DNA of 40,872 nt from Streptomyces albospinus (GCF_014648695.1 NZ_BMRP01000046.1:8591-49462); one strand, 5' to 3'. Counted from the stretch's first letter, positions 8,766 through 16,251 are shown. Notes: generated from the sequence alone by a model not told the origin. Translations and numbers: made by a program.

Positions 8766-9785
8766 GTGAACGCTGACGCCACTTCCGCCGCCGACGACAC
8801 CGGCGCCGAGCCCCACCCCCAGGGCGCCGGCACCGGCCGCCTGGTCCTCCTCACCACCAGCCACCGGGTCGCCCCCGGACTGCTGTCCTGGCCCGCGTGG
8901 CAGATCGTGCGGGCCGCCGAGCGGGTGCTGTGCGCCGACCCGGACCATCCGCAGCTGCCCTACCTGCGGGAGGCCGGCGTCACGGTCGAGATCGCCGCCC
9001 CCACCGCCCGCGAGCTCGTCGACTACTGCGTGCCGGGCGCCCGTACGGCCGTCGTCATCACCTCCGCCGCCGGCGAGAGCGCGCTGACCGACGGCCTGGC
9101 CCGGCTGGCCGGCTCCGGCCGCGAGACCATGCCCGACCTGGAACTGCTCCCCGGCTCCTACGACCTGCCGGGCGCCCGCCTGCTCGACCTCGTCCAGGTC
9201 ATGGACCAGATCCGCGCCGAGTGCCCCTGGAGCAGCATCCGCACCCACCGCGACCTGGCCAAGTACGCCATCGAGGAGGCGTACGAGCTGGTCGAGGCCA
9301 TCGAGGAGGGCGACCGCGACGCGCTGCGCGAGGAGCTGGGCGATGTGCTCCTCCAGGTCGTCTTCCACGCCCGGATCGCCCAGGACGACCCCGACGAGCC
9401 GTTCTCGGTCGACGACGTGGCCGGCACGATCGTCGAGAAGCTGCTCCACCGCCACCCCCACGTCTTCGGCGCCGAGACCGCCGAGACCCCCGAGGACGTC
9501 AAGGCCCACTGGCTCCGCACCAAGGCCGAGGAGAAGCAGCGCGAGTCCGTCACCGAGGGCATCCCGCTCGCCCAGCCCGGCCTCGCCCTGGCGGCGAAGC
9601 TCGCCTCACGGGTCCGCACGGCGGGCCTGGACGTCCCGACCCCTTCGGGCCAAGGCATCGGCTACGAACTCCTCTCCCTCGCCGTCCGCGCCGAGTCCGA
9701 GGGCGTCGACCCGGAGGCAGCCCTGCGCGCCGCGGCCCGGACGTACCGGGATGCGGTGGTGGCGGCCGAGGGGGGCGCCGCTTAG
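8766..9785 (+). CDS. mazG: Nucleoside triphosphate pyrophosphohydrolase MazG
   Basis: 339 residues. The C-terminal half (about 150-330) is the MazG domain: LLDLVQVMDQIRAECPWSSI, then the metal-binding EExxE...EExxD signature in AIEEAYELVEAI and REELGDVLLQVVFHA, and later HRHPHVFG. These hydrolyse (d)NTPs to NMP and pyrophosphate for house-cleaning of altered nucleotides. The N-terminal 120 residues resemble the tetrapyrrole-methylase-like extension found in many MazG proteins (LVLLTTSHRVAPGLLSWPAW). The GTG at 8766 is favoured. A TACGTT -10 box ends 7 bases upstream and there is no ribosome binding site, suggesting a leaderless transcript. An upstream ATG at 8748 would fall before that promoter. 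Confidence 0.92.
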   Translation: MNADATSAADDTGAEPHPQGAGTGRLVLLTTSHRVAPGLLSWPAWQIVRAAERVLCADPDHPQLPYLREAGVTVEIAAPTARELVDYCVPGARTAVVITSAAGESALTDGLARLAGSGRETMPDLELLPGSYDLPGARLLDLVQVMDQIRAECPWSSIRTHRDLAKYAIEEAYELVEAIEEGDRDALREELGDVLLQVVFHARIAQDDPDEPFSVDDVAGTIVEKLLHRHPHVFGAETAETPEDVKAHWLRTKAEEKQRESVTEGIPLAQPGLALAAKLASRVRTAGLDVPTPSGQGIGYELLSLAVRAESEGVDPEAALRAAARTYRDAVVAAEGGAA

Positions 9786-10005
9786 CACCGTTGGGGGAGC
9801 GGGGCCGGACAGCACAGCGCCCCGCCCATGCACCGCAGTGCACGGACGGGGCCAGTGCCGCGCCCTCACCGCCGAAGCGGCACCTCGCCAAGGGAGGCGG
9901 ACCGGGGCGGGAACCTGAGCGCGCTCAGTCCAGGCTTATCCGGTCGGGAGCGTCGCTGTCCGACGCACTGAGCTGCCTTACTCGCGGTCGCTCAGCGGGC
10001 CGGGG
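9786..10005. other. Gap after mazG with perfect 14-bp palindrome
   Basis: The gap marks the junction between conserved core and the accessory island. It carries a perfect palindrome CTGAGCGCGCTCAG at 9915-9928 and a small hairpin (TGCAC/GTGCA near 9830-9843). Either could terminate mazG or bind a regulator. No gene is seen. Confidence 0.4.
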
Positions 10006-10182
10006 TCACTTCCCGTCTCCCCCTTGCGGCTGCGGGTCACGCGGAGCCTCGGGCGGCATGGGGCCACCGTCGTGTTTCCCGCCATCGGCTTCCATGCCGA
10101 CGGGGTGGCGGAACGGGATACCGCGCCATCCCTCGGTGTCGGGTGTGCGCGTCTCATACGTATCGACGCTCACTGCACTCAT
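10006..10182 (-). CDS. Small hypothetical protein, 58 residues
   Basis: The sequence reads ATG at 10182 to TGA at 10006 without interruption and gives MSAVSVDTYETRTPDTEG, a central WRGIPFRHPVGMEADG and a Pro/Gly-rich tail ending QGGDGK. The ribosome binding site GAGGAGG lies 7 bases before the ATG, one of the best in the window. The peptide is acidic-to-neutral and polar, with no Cys, signal peptide or membrane segment. It is the last reading frame of the minus-strand part of the island and may share the promoter at 10489-10518. I do not recognise a family. Confidence 0.68.
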   Translation of the reverse strand: MSAVSVDTYETRTPDTEGWRGIPFRHPVGMEADGGKHDGGPMPPEAPRDPQPQGGDGK

Positions 10183-10288
10183 TTACCAACCTCCTCTTTC
10201 GCGAGGGGCCACGCCGCCGTACCGTCGAGGGCATGGCCGGTAAGCCGCAGAGCGGTTTCTCTGCGGTTGGGGCACCCGTCCCGGCGCT

Positions 10289-10450
10289 TCACCTGTCCAG
10301 GGTTTCCGCCGCCGGGGCGGGAGTCTTCAGGCTCCGACTACCGCCGGGCAGATGCGGTAGACCCACATGACGGGCCGGGGTGTCTTCCAATGGCCAGGCG
10401 TCCAGCGACAGTTCTCCAGGGCGCTGGGCTGTACCGAATCGGCTGGTCAT
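10289..10450 (-). CDS. Possible small protein, 53 residues
   Basis: The ATG at 10450 opens a 53-codon frame (MTSRFGTAQRPGELSLDAWP to AAETLDR). Third-position G+C is only moderate, as in the island around it. The ribosome binding site is poor (GGAG 12 bases away, GAGAG too close). It lies 30 bases downstream of a convincing minus-strand promoter and upstream of the 58-residue gene, which is the main support. A competing 47-codon frame from the ATG at 10481 also exists, so the call is tentative. Function unknown. Confidence 0.35.
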   Translation of the reverse strand: MTSRFGTAQRPGELSLDAWPLEDTPARHVGLPHLPGGSRSLKTPAPAAETLDR

Positions 10451-10488
10451 GGCTCTCGCCGTCTCCACACGTCTTCCGCATGGCGACA

Positions 10489-10535
10489 ACGCTAGAAATA
10501 GCCGGGAGTTGGCCTCAACGCACTTGCGCGAACTT
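10489..10535 (-). promoter_or_regulatory. Promoter with upstream 14-bp shared motif
   Basis: On the minus strand a -35 TTGAGG (10518-10513) and a -10 TAGCGT (10494-10489) are 18 bases apart. Directly upstream lies AAGTTCGCGCAAGT (10535-10522), overlapped by a second GCAAG copy. The same motif with one change occurs at 12217-12204. Its position just above the -35 box suits an activator or autoregulator site. Confidence 0.55.
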
Positions 10536-10543
10536 GCGCCTGC

Positions 10544-11389
10544 TCACCCGATAGAGCCGATTGCCGCCGTGATCAGTGCCCGTGCCTGGGCACCATAGAC
10601 GGCCAAGTCCGCCAAGCCAGCGAAGGTGCGGGCGTACATGCTGATCTCGTGTGGCTGCGTGATGGTCAGGAAGGCAGACACGAGTTCCACGTTGACTTGG
10701 GCGTGGTCAAAGATCCAGAAGTCCTCTACTGGCCACAGCGCGGTGCGGTCAGCGCCAAGCGGGATCACTCCCAGGCTGACGTTGGGGAGGGTGGCTACAG
10801 ACAGGAGGTGGCCGAGTTGGCCAGCCATGGTCGTTGATCCGCCGATGCCGTGTCGTAGGACGCTCTCTTCCAAAAGGACAGCGAAGCGGCGGGGCCCCTC
10901 CTGGAGGATGCGTTGCTTGTCCACCCGGACTTGAACGGCCTCGTCCAGGTCGTCGGGCAGGTCGTGCCGGTCGCGAATCGCCCTGAGAAGTGCCTCGATG
11001 TAGGCACGGGTTTGGAGGGGGCCGGGGATCAGCCACGACGAGTAGGCGCGGAAGTGCCGCGTTCGGTCCCAGAGCGGGAGTACCGACTCTTGTGCCCGGC
11101 GGAGACCCGACCGTTCCATGCGTCGCCACTCGATATACGCACCGTCGATGTTGCGCGCGGTGGCTATCAGATCGGCCGTCTGCTCCTCTGCGCCACAGCG
11201 CAGTGTCCACACCCGCAGATCATCGTCGGACGGCGCTGTACGGCCGTTCTCGATACGGCTGCATTTGCTCTCATGCCAGCCTGCCCGAGCGGCAAGCTCC
11301 CGCGCTGTCAGTCCTGAGTCCTTCCGGATCTCGCGCAGGCGCTTGCCTAGTGCCTCTCGGGCTTGCTGGACGCTGGACGATGAAGTCAC
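10544..11389 (-). CDS. XRE-family regulator with DUF5753 domain
   Basis: 281 residues. The N-terminal HTH (about 12-70: ALGKRLREIRKDSGLTAREL, then AGWHESKCSRIENGRTAPS) is a Cro/C1-type domain. The C-terminal DUF5753 domain (about 95-270) has FRAYSSWLIPGPLQTRAYIE, RQILQEGP-like RVDKQRILQEGPRRF and LGVIPLGADRTALWPVEDFW. This architecture is shared by WhiJ-type regulators, many of which pair with small DUF397 or similar partner proteins. The GTG at 11389 lacks a clear ribosome binding site, so it is probably translated by coupling from the DUF6879 gene 25 bases upstream. It is the last gene of a three-gene operon. Confidence 0.88.
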   Translation of the reverse strand: MTSSSSVQQAREALGKRLREIRKDSGLTARELAARAGWHESKCSRIENGRTAPSDDDLRVWTLRCGAEEQTADLIATARNIDGAYIEWRRMERSGLRRAQESVLPLWDRTRHFRAYSSWLIPGPLQTRAYIEALLRAIRDRHDLPDDLDEAVQVRVDKQRILQEGPRRFAVLLEESVLRHGIGGSTTMAGQLGHLLSVATLPNVSLGVIPLGADRTALWPVEDFWIFDHAQVNVELVSAFLTITQPHEISMYARTFAGLADLAVYGAQARALITAAIGSIG

Positions 11390-11414
11390 GTTCGAGTGTT
11401 CCGGGTGCGTGCTG

Positions 11415-11927
11415 TCAGAACGGCCGGTACTCCTCGTGAGGAGTCGCCCGTTCCCAGACCGCTTCGAACGCCGTCACACACGCGCGAACCACAGCGGGGT
11501 CGGTCACCAGCTCTCCGCCGGTCATCTCTCCGTCACCGTTGAAGTGATTGAAGAGTACGGACGACCCGTCGAAGACCCAGCAGTCGTTACCCGGCAGCAG
11601 CAGCGAAGATGCCTGCCGACGGGGCAGCCAGCGCACCGACTCGCCGGCCTTGACGTTGTGTCCGCTGGTGAGCGCGTGCTCATAGCGAATGTAGGTGGAG
11701 ACGGGTTCCGAGACGACTCGCGCACGCCGCACGTCCACGCCACGGGCCACCGAAGCGGAAACAAGGTTGATCCACCAGGGCCAGCGCTCGGCGGGATCGA
11801 AATGGTTTCCCGCTGTCCACTCCTGGTAGTCCGCATCCAGCGCGTACGCGTCCCTGGCTTCGAAGTGCCACGCACTCTGCTGGGCAGACCGGAACAGCTC
11901 CTCAAATGCCGGCTCCGCCGTCACCAC
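11415..11927 (-). CDS. DUF6879 family protein
   Basis: 170 residues. The frame contains hallmarks of DUF6879: FEELFRSAQQSAWHFEARDA, YALDADYQEW, RRARVVSEPVSTYIRYEH, VRWLPRRQASSLLLPGNDCW and a C-terminal FEAVWERATPHEEYRPF. The family is cytoplasmic, of unknown function, and is commonly encoded beside XRE/DUF5753 regulators in Streptomyces, as here. Two adjacent GTG codons (11927 and 11924) could start it; GGAGG lies 6 and 9 bases before them. It overlaps the upstream small gene by 26 bases, implying coupling. A signalling-partner role for the regulator is inferred from context. Confidence 0.85.
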   Translation of the reverse strand: MVTAEPAFEELFRSAQQSAWHFEARDAYALDADYQEWTAGNHFDPAERWPWWINLVSASVARGVDVRRARVVSEPVSTYIRYEHALTSGHNVKAGESVRWLPRRQASSLLLPGNDCWVFDGSSVLFNHFNGDGEMTGGELVTDPAVVRACVTAFEAVWERATPHEEYRPF

Positions 11928-12132
11928 CGCTCACCTCCGGGAAGAACTGCATCATGCGCCTGGGGAACTCGATCACGGTTTCATGAGCCGGGATGTCCAT
12001 CTGGGCAAGCCGCTCAGCGTCCGTGACCCGCCATCCTTGCAGGATGTAGTTCCCGGTCTCGTCGTCCAGGTACACAGTCGGTGAGCCGTTGTTAGGGCTC
12101 TCCGGGTCCTTGCCCAGTCGCTGCAAAGCCAT
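11902..12132 (-). CDS. Small conserved protein preceding DUF6879
   Basis: 76 residues. The protein runs from MALQRLGKDPESPNNGSPTV through YLDDETGNYILQGWRVTDAE to FPRRMMQFFPEVSGGDGGAG. GGGGAGG stands 5-6 bases before the ATG at 12132. It is the first gene of the operon with DUF6879 and the XRE regulator, and its 3' end overlaps DUF6879. Small proteins of this kind (a T-x-Y-L-D-x-E-T-G-x-Y-x-x-Q-G-W core) regularly accompany DUF6879 genes. No biochemical function is known to me. Confidence 0.8.
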   Translation of the reverse strand: MALQRLGKDPESPNNGSPTVYLDDETGNYILQGWRVTDAERLAQMDIPAHETVIEFPRRMMQFFPEVSGGDGGAGI

Positions 12133-12173
12133 GGTGTCCTCCCCTGCCTTGGGTGACGATCAACATGATTGAG

Positions 12174-12217
12174 CTTGCGCCTGATCACCCCAGCTTGCCA
12201 GCGACTTGCACGAACTT
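12174..12217 (-). promoter_or_regulatory. Operator-like region of the DUF6879/XRE operon
   Basis: The motif AAGTTCGTGCAAGT (12217-12204, minus strand) matches 10535-10522 at 13 of 14 positions. A second shared block, GGGTGATCAGGCGCAAG (12190-12174), matches 16 of 17 bases at 10549-10533. Both lie upstream of minus-strand genes of the island. The promoter itself is not clear. Confidence 0.45.
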
Positions 12218-12392
12218 CTAACCCGCGCTGCCTTCGTCACGGTCGCCCGCAGGCGTCGCACAGGAGAGTGTGGGTGTCCTGTGATCTCCGACGTGGCCGC
12301 CATCAACCACCTCCTGGGTCTGGGCCACCCCGGGGCCAAGCGCGCACTCGGGGAGGCCCCGAAGCCGAGCCGGAGACAGGCGGCACTGCGGG

Positions 12393-12773
12393 TCAGAGCA
12401 GATGATCCGCCTTGCCCGCCCGGTGCCCGTCGTCGGCGTCGGTTTCGGCGCCGTCATCCGGGTCGTCGTACGCAGGCGCGGGCAGCCGGGCGCCCCGACT
12501 CACCGCCACCCGGCGCACGTTGGCGAGCGAGGTGGTCAAGTCGGCCGCGAGCAGGTGGATTTCGCCGGGCGTCCACGTACGTGCGCGCAGGACGTGACCG
12601 GCTTCCTCGATGAGTTCCGCCGCCGATTCGAGCTGCGCTGCCTCGACCCGGTCGGCCATACGGGAGACGTATCCGGCCCCGTCGCTCGCGAGGAGATAGC
12701 ACGGTTTCCCTTCCGGACCGGTCCATGGCAGAAGCCGCCCGCCGTCCGGGAGCCCTCGATTAGGCTCGGTCAT
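12393..12773 (-). CDS. Hypothetical protein of the XRE-regulator island
   Basis: 126 residues, starting MTEPNRGLPDGGRLLPWTGP. GGAGG lies 9 bases before the ATG at 12773, which is why I reject the in-frame start at 12872. The N-terminal 35 residues (LLPWTGPEGKPCYLLASDGA) form a compact beta motif. A helical middle follows (ADRVEAAQLESAAELIEEAG) and then an acidic Asp-rich C-terminus. It diverges from the XRE regulator at 12950 across a 176-base gap, a frequent arrangement for this unnamed small-protein family in Streptomyces. Function unknown. Confidence 0.75.
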   Translation of the reverse strand: MTEPNRGLPDGGRLLPWTGPEGKPCYLLASDGAGYVSRMADRVEAAQLESAAELIEEAGHVLRARTWTPGEIHLLAADLTTSLANVRRVAVSRGARLPAPAYDDPDDGAETDADDGHRAGKADHLL

Positions 12774-12949
12774 GTCGTCAACCTCCATGGGGTTGGTGGC
12801 CACGCCCTCGGGCCGGTGTGCGCCGGTCGCGAGGGTCCTGCGCTTCTTCACGCTGTGTGGTCGTTCCCTCACAGGGTCGGGCCTGTTCTGGCTACGCTGC
12901 TAGTGGGACGAGCCCGACAACGCAGCTGTCAAGCAGGGGAGTTCAGCCC

Positions 12950-13774
12950 ATGGAGAGGCAATACCGGCCACGCACTCCCAGGGAGAAGTACGGGGAGGAG
13001 CTGAGGATCCGGCGCATCGCGGCCGACATGACACAGGAGGCGCTGAGCGAGGTCGTGGTGTGCTCGCCGACGTTGATCAGCCATTTCGAGGCGGGCAGGC
13101 GGCTTCCGAGGCCGGATGACGCGCAGCGGATCGATCAGGCGCTGGGGACGGATGGCTTCTTCGTCCGGTGGCTGGAGGACCTGGAGTCGAAGTACACCGA
13201 TCATTTCGCGGCCGTGGCCGAATTGGAGCAACAGGCCACGCTGATCCAGCACTTCGCGCTGACGCTGGTCCCCGGTGTGCTCCAGACCGACGACTATGCA
13301 GGCGCCTTGTTCCGCGCCTACCGGCCGAACTACACAGCCGAGGAGCTTGACGAGTTCGTCGTCATCCGAACGAAACGCCGCCGCATCCTCGACGGGCCGA
13401 TGCAGCCGGTCGCGTGGACGCTGCTCGACGAGGCCGTTCTCCGGCGCCGCGTCGGCGGGGGGCGAGTCATGGCCGACCAGTTGCACAGGATCGCGGACAT
13501 GACCGAGGCGGGGCGGTTGCGACTCCACGTACTGCCGAACAAGGTGGGGGCACATGCGCTCCAGCAGAGTCTGCTCACACTCATGAGCTTTGCGGACTCG
13601 GCCCCGGTGGCCTACGTCGAGGGCTTCGTGACCGGGAACTTGATGGATGACCCGGCCCTGGTGAGTGCCTGCCAGACGGCCTACGCTCTGGCTCTGGGCG
13701 ACGCGTTGTCGCAACAGGAGTCACTGGCCCTCGTCAGGGCGGCAGCAGAGGAACACGCGCATGGGCAGCACTAA
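12950..13774 (+). CDS. XRE-family regulator with DUF5753 domain (WhiJ-like)
   Basis: 274 residues. The N-terminal HTH (about 10-70: YGEELRIRRIAADMTQEALS, then CSPTLISHFEAGRRLPRPDD) is followed by DUF5753 (about 85-265) with LVPGVLQTDDYAGALFRAYR, VIRTKRRRILDG and LHVLPNKVGAHALQQSLLTL. The ATG at 12950 is preceded by AGGGGAG at 8 bases, and TACGCT at 12893 may be the -10. Its last 14 bases overlap the DUF397 gene, which forms the classic regulator/DUF397 pair related to the WhiJ system, where the DUF397 protein modulates DNA binding by the regulator (family knowledge). Confidence 0.9.
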   Translation: MERQYRPRTPREKYGEELRIRRIAADMTQEALSEVVVCSPTLISHFEAGRRLPRPDDAQRIDQALGTDGFFVRWLEDLESKYTDHFAAVAELEQQATLIQHFALTLVPGVLQTDDYAGALFRAYRPNYTAEELDEFVVIRTKRRRILDGPMQPVAWTLLDEAVLRRRVGGGRVMADQLHRIADMTEAGRLRLHVLPNKVGAHALQQSLLTLMSFADSAPVAYVEGFVTGNLMDDPALVSACQTAYALALGDALSQQESLALVRAAAEEHAHGQH

Positions 13775-13985
13775 GGGCATCGTCTCCGACTCGTCCATCC
13801 TCACCGGGTGGTACAAGTCCAGTCACAGCGGCGGCGATCAAGGCGAATGCCTGGAAGTAGCCCGCGGCCACGCCCACGTCCCCGTACGCGACAGCAAGCG
13901 CCCCACCGGCCCCGCGCTGGTCTTCCCCTCCCAAACCTGGTCGGCGTTCGTCGCGGCCGTCAGGAGTGGGGAGTTCTCCGCCTGA
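13761..13985 (+). CDS. DUF397 domain protein
   Basis: 74 residues. The protein has the DUF397 core WYKSSHSGGDQGECLEVARG followed by VPVRDSKRPTGPALVFPSQT and WSAFVAAVRSGEF, covering nearly the whole length. DUF397 proteins are small cytoplasmic partners of XRE/DUF5753 regulators in Streptomyces development and antibiotic control. The ATG at 13761 lies inside the end of the regulator gene (14-base overlap), so translation is coupled. The last 26 bases overlap the convergent MFS gene. Confidence 0.9.
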   Translation: MGSTKGIVSDSSILTGWYKSSHSGGDQGECLEVARGHAHVPVRDSKRPTGPALVFPSQTWSAFVAAVRSGEFSA

Positions 13986-15195
13986 GCCGCTCCACCAGCC
14001 AAACCCCCACCACAGCCACCGCCATCCCCGCCCCCAGCGCGCAGACGCCGCCCCAGCCGCCGACGCTCCACACCACCGAGGTCAGTGCGGAGCCGACCGC
14101 GCCGCCCACGAAGTAGCTGGTCATGTAAGCCGAGTTGAGGCGGTTGCGGGCCTCGGGGCGTACCCCGTACACCAGGTTCTGGTTGCTGACGTGCACCCCG
14201 TGGGCGGCGAGGTCCAGCACGATGACGCCGGCCAGCAGCGCCGCCAGCGACCAGCCGCCGCCCGCGCCCCCGGCCGCCAGGAGTCCCCAGGAGCCGAGGA
14301 GCAGGAACGCGCAGACGCCGGTGACCCGGTGGACCAGCCCGCGGTCCGCGAGCCGCCCGGCGACCGAGGCGGCGAGCGAACCGGCCGCGCCGACCAGCCC
14401 CAGCAGCCCGATCGCCGACTCCTGCCAGCCGTACGCGGGCCCCGACAGCAGGAACGCCATCGCCGTCCACAGGATGCTGAAGCCCGCGAAGGTCAGTGCG
14501 CCGAGCGCTGCCCGCCAGCGCAGCACCGGTTCCTGGGCGAACAGGGCCAGAGTCGAGCGGAGCAGGGCGGGATAGCGCAGTCCGGCGGTGGTACGGAGGG
14601 CGGGCAGGCGCAGGCGCAGCAGGACGGCCATCAGCAGCATCAGGGCGGCGTTGACCCAGTAGACCGTGCGCCAGCCGCCGAGTTCGGCGAGCAGCCCGGC
14701 CGCCGTACGGGCCAGCAGGATGCCCAGCAGCAGGCCGGTCATCACGGTGCCCACGGTCCGGCCGCGTTCCTCGGGAGCGGCCAGGGTCGCCGCGAACGGC
14801 ATGACGACCTGGGCGGCGACCGAGGCCAGACCGGTCAGGGCGGTGCCGGCGAGGAGCAGCGCGCCGTTCGGGGCGCTCGCCGTCACGGTGAGGAAGGCGG
14901 CGGTCAGGGCGCAGAGGACGACCGCGAGCCGCCGGCGTTCCAGGAGGTCGCCGAGGGGGACGAGGAGCAGCAGGCCGAGCCCGTAGCCGGTCTGGGCGAC
15001 GGTGACGACCAGTGCGGCGGTGCCGGTGGAGAGGTGGAGGTCGTGGCCTATGACGTCCAGGAGCGGCTGGGCGAAGTAGTTGCCGGCGACGGACAGCCCG
15101 GCGGCGGCGGACATCAGCAGCAGGGTGCCGCGACCCATGTGGGGCGGCGGTGCGTGCGTGTCCGGTGCGGTGTCCTGCGGCGCGACGGTTCTCAT
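13960..15195 (-). CDS. MFS exporter, 12-TM type
   Basis: 411 residues with twelve hydrophobic segments and MFS motif A-like loops (PLGDLLERRRLAVVL after TM2; SVAGRLADRGLVHRV in the second half). Motif C-like glycine-rich sequence occurs in TM5 (GTVMTGLLLGILLARTAAGL). It resembles drug/arabinose-efflux-type proton antiporters, but the substrate is unknown. The ATG at 15195 (MRTVAPQDTAPD) is chosen. An in-frame ATG at 15225 would intrude into the divergent regulatory gap. Divergent to a LysR regulator, which probably controls it. Its C-terminus overlaps DUF397 tail to tail. Confidence 0.88.
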   Translation of the reverse strand: MRTVAPQDTAPDTHAPPPHMGRGTLLLMSAAAGLSVAGNYFAQPLLDVIGHDLHLSTGTAALVVTVAQTGYGLGLLLLVPLGDLLERRRLAVVLCALTAAFLTVTASAPNGALLLAGTALTGLASVAAQVVMPFAATLAAPEERGRTVGTVMTGLLLGILLARTAAGLLAELGGWRTVYWVNAALMLLMAVLLRLRLPALRTTAGLRYPALLRSTLALFAQEPVLRWRAALGALTFAGFSILWTAMAFLLSGPAYGWQESAIGLLGLVGAAGSLAASVAGRLADRGLVHRVTGVCAFLLLGSWGLLAAGGAGGGWSLAALLAGVIVLDLAAHGVHVSNQNLVYGVRPEARNRLNSAYMTSYFVGGAVGSALTSVVWSVGGWGGVCALGAGMAVAVVGVWLVERLRRRTPHS

Positions 15196-15240
15196 GGCAT
15201 CCAGCCTCGGGGCTGCCCCATCCATCGGTCCAACGCATGG

Positions 15241-15264
15241 TTTTCATCGCATCGATCGTGAAAA
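15241..15264. promoter_or_regulatory. LysR-type operator candidate
   Basis: In the gap between the divergent MFS and LysR genes the arms TTTTCA (15241-15246) and TGAAAA (15259-15264) form an exact 6-bp inverted repeat over a 12-base centre that contains ATCGAT. This matches the loose T-N11-A dyad logic of LysR binding sites. The LysR -10 (TACGAT, 15315-15320) lies about 50 bases further on. Confidence 0.5.
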
Positions 15265-15327
15265 GAGATGGATCGAGAGGGATTGCTGGCGGCGGGTGCC
15301 GGTGGTCGCGCGCCTACGATCGCGCGC

Positions 15328-16203
15328 ATGGAGCTCCAGCAGATGCGGTACGTCGTCGCGGTCGCCGAGACCGGTGGGTTCACCCGGGCCGCGGAGCGCT
15401 GCCATGTGGTGCAGTCCGCGCTCAGCCATCAGGTCGCCCGGCTGGAGAAGGAGCTGGGCGCCCGGCTCTTCGACCGGACGAGCCGGCGCGTGCGGCTGAC
15501 CGCTGCCGGGGAAGCTTTCGTACCGGTCGCCCGGCAGGCGCTCCAGGCGGCCGAGCGGGCCCGCGCCGAGGTGGACGCGGCGACCGGCGAGGTGCGCGGG
15601 CGGCTGGCGGTGGGGGCGATCTCCACCGTGGAGGCCGTCGATCTCGCCCGCGAGCTGGGCGCGTTCCGGACGAGGTATCCGAAGGTGCGGATCAGCCTCC
15701 AGATGGAGATGAGCGATCCGCTGATCGAGCGGGTGCGGGAGGGCGCGCTGGACGTGGCGTTCGTCGGGCTGGTGCCCGGGGCGCGCACGGTCGGCGTACG
15801 GGAGAAGGTGCTGGCGCACGGGGAGCTGGTCGCGGTGGTGCCGCCGGAGCATCCGCTGGCCGGGCGGGAGTGGACGACGCTGGCGCGGGTGGCGCGCGAG
15901 ACCTTCGTCGACTACGCCGAGGGCTCGGCGGCCCGCCGCCAGCGCGAGGAGGCGTTCCGGGCGGCGGGGCTGGCGTCGGAGGTGGCGTTCGAGGTGACCA
16001 CCGTGGAGTTCCTGGCGAAGCTGGTCCGGGCCGGGCTCGGCATCGGCATGGTGCCGGAGGCGTTCGCCCGCAAGCTGACCGGGCTGCACATCGTCCGGGT
16101 ACGGCCCGCGCCGGAGCGCACCGAGCGGGTGGTGTGGAGCGGGCTGGGGCCGTCGCCGGCCGCCGCGGCGTTCCTGGAGGGGCTGGGCGTCGAGCAGGGG
16201 TGA
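15328..16203 (+). CDS. LysR-family transcriptional regulator
   Basis: 291 residues. The N-terminal winged HTH (1-60) is canonical: MELQQMRYVVAVAETGGFTR, AAERCHVVQSALSHQVARLE and KELGARLFDRTSRRVRLTAA. The effector-binding domain (about 90-290) has GRLAVGAISTVEAVDLAREL and PEHPLAGREWTTLARVARET. The ATG at 15328 is preferred because a TACGAT -10 box sits about 8 bases upstream with no ribosome binding site, suggesting a leaderless message. The earlier in-frame ATG at 15268 lies before the promoter. It probably regulates the divergent MFS exporter; the effector is unknown. Confidence 0.9.
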   Translation: MELQQMRYVVAVAETGGFTRAAERCHVVQSALSHQVARLEKELGARLFDRTSRRVRLTAAGEAFVPVARQALQAAERARAEVDAATGEVRGRLAVGAISTVEAVDLARELGAFRTRYPKVRISLQMEMSDPLIERVREGALDVAFVGLVPGARTVGVREKVLAHGELVAVVPPEHPLAGREWTTLARVARETFVDYAEGSAARRQREEAFRAAGLASEVAFEVTTVEFLAKLVRAGLGIGMVPEAFARKLTGLHIVRVRPAPERTERVVWSGLGPSPAAAAFLEGLGVEQG

Positions 16204-16251
16204 GACGCGCGGGCGGGATGGGGCGGGTGCGTCACCAGTTACGGTCGATAT

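Noticed and set aside
10024..10554. 176-residue plus-strand frame across the island
   Set aside because: Runs antisense to the 58-residue gene with a better ribosome binding site and crosses a minus-strand promoter; codon bias is poor.
12218..12457. 79-residue minus-strand frame
   Set aside because: Overlaps the 126-residue gene in another frame and lacks a ribosome binding site.
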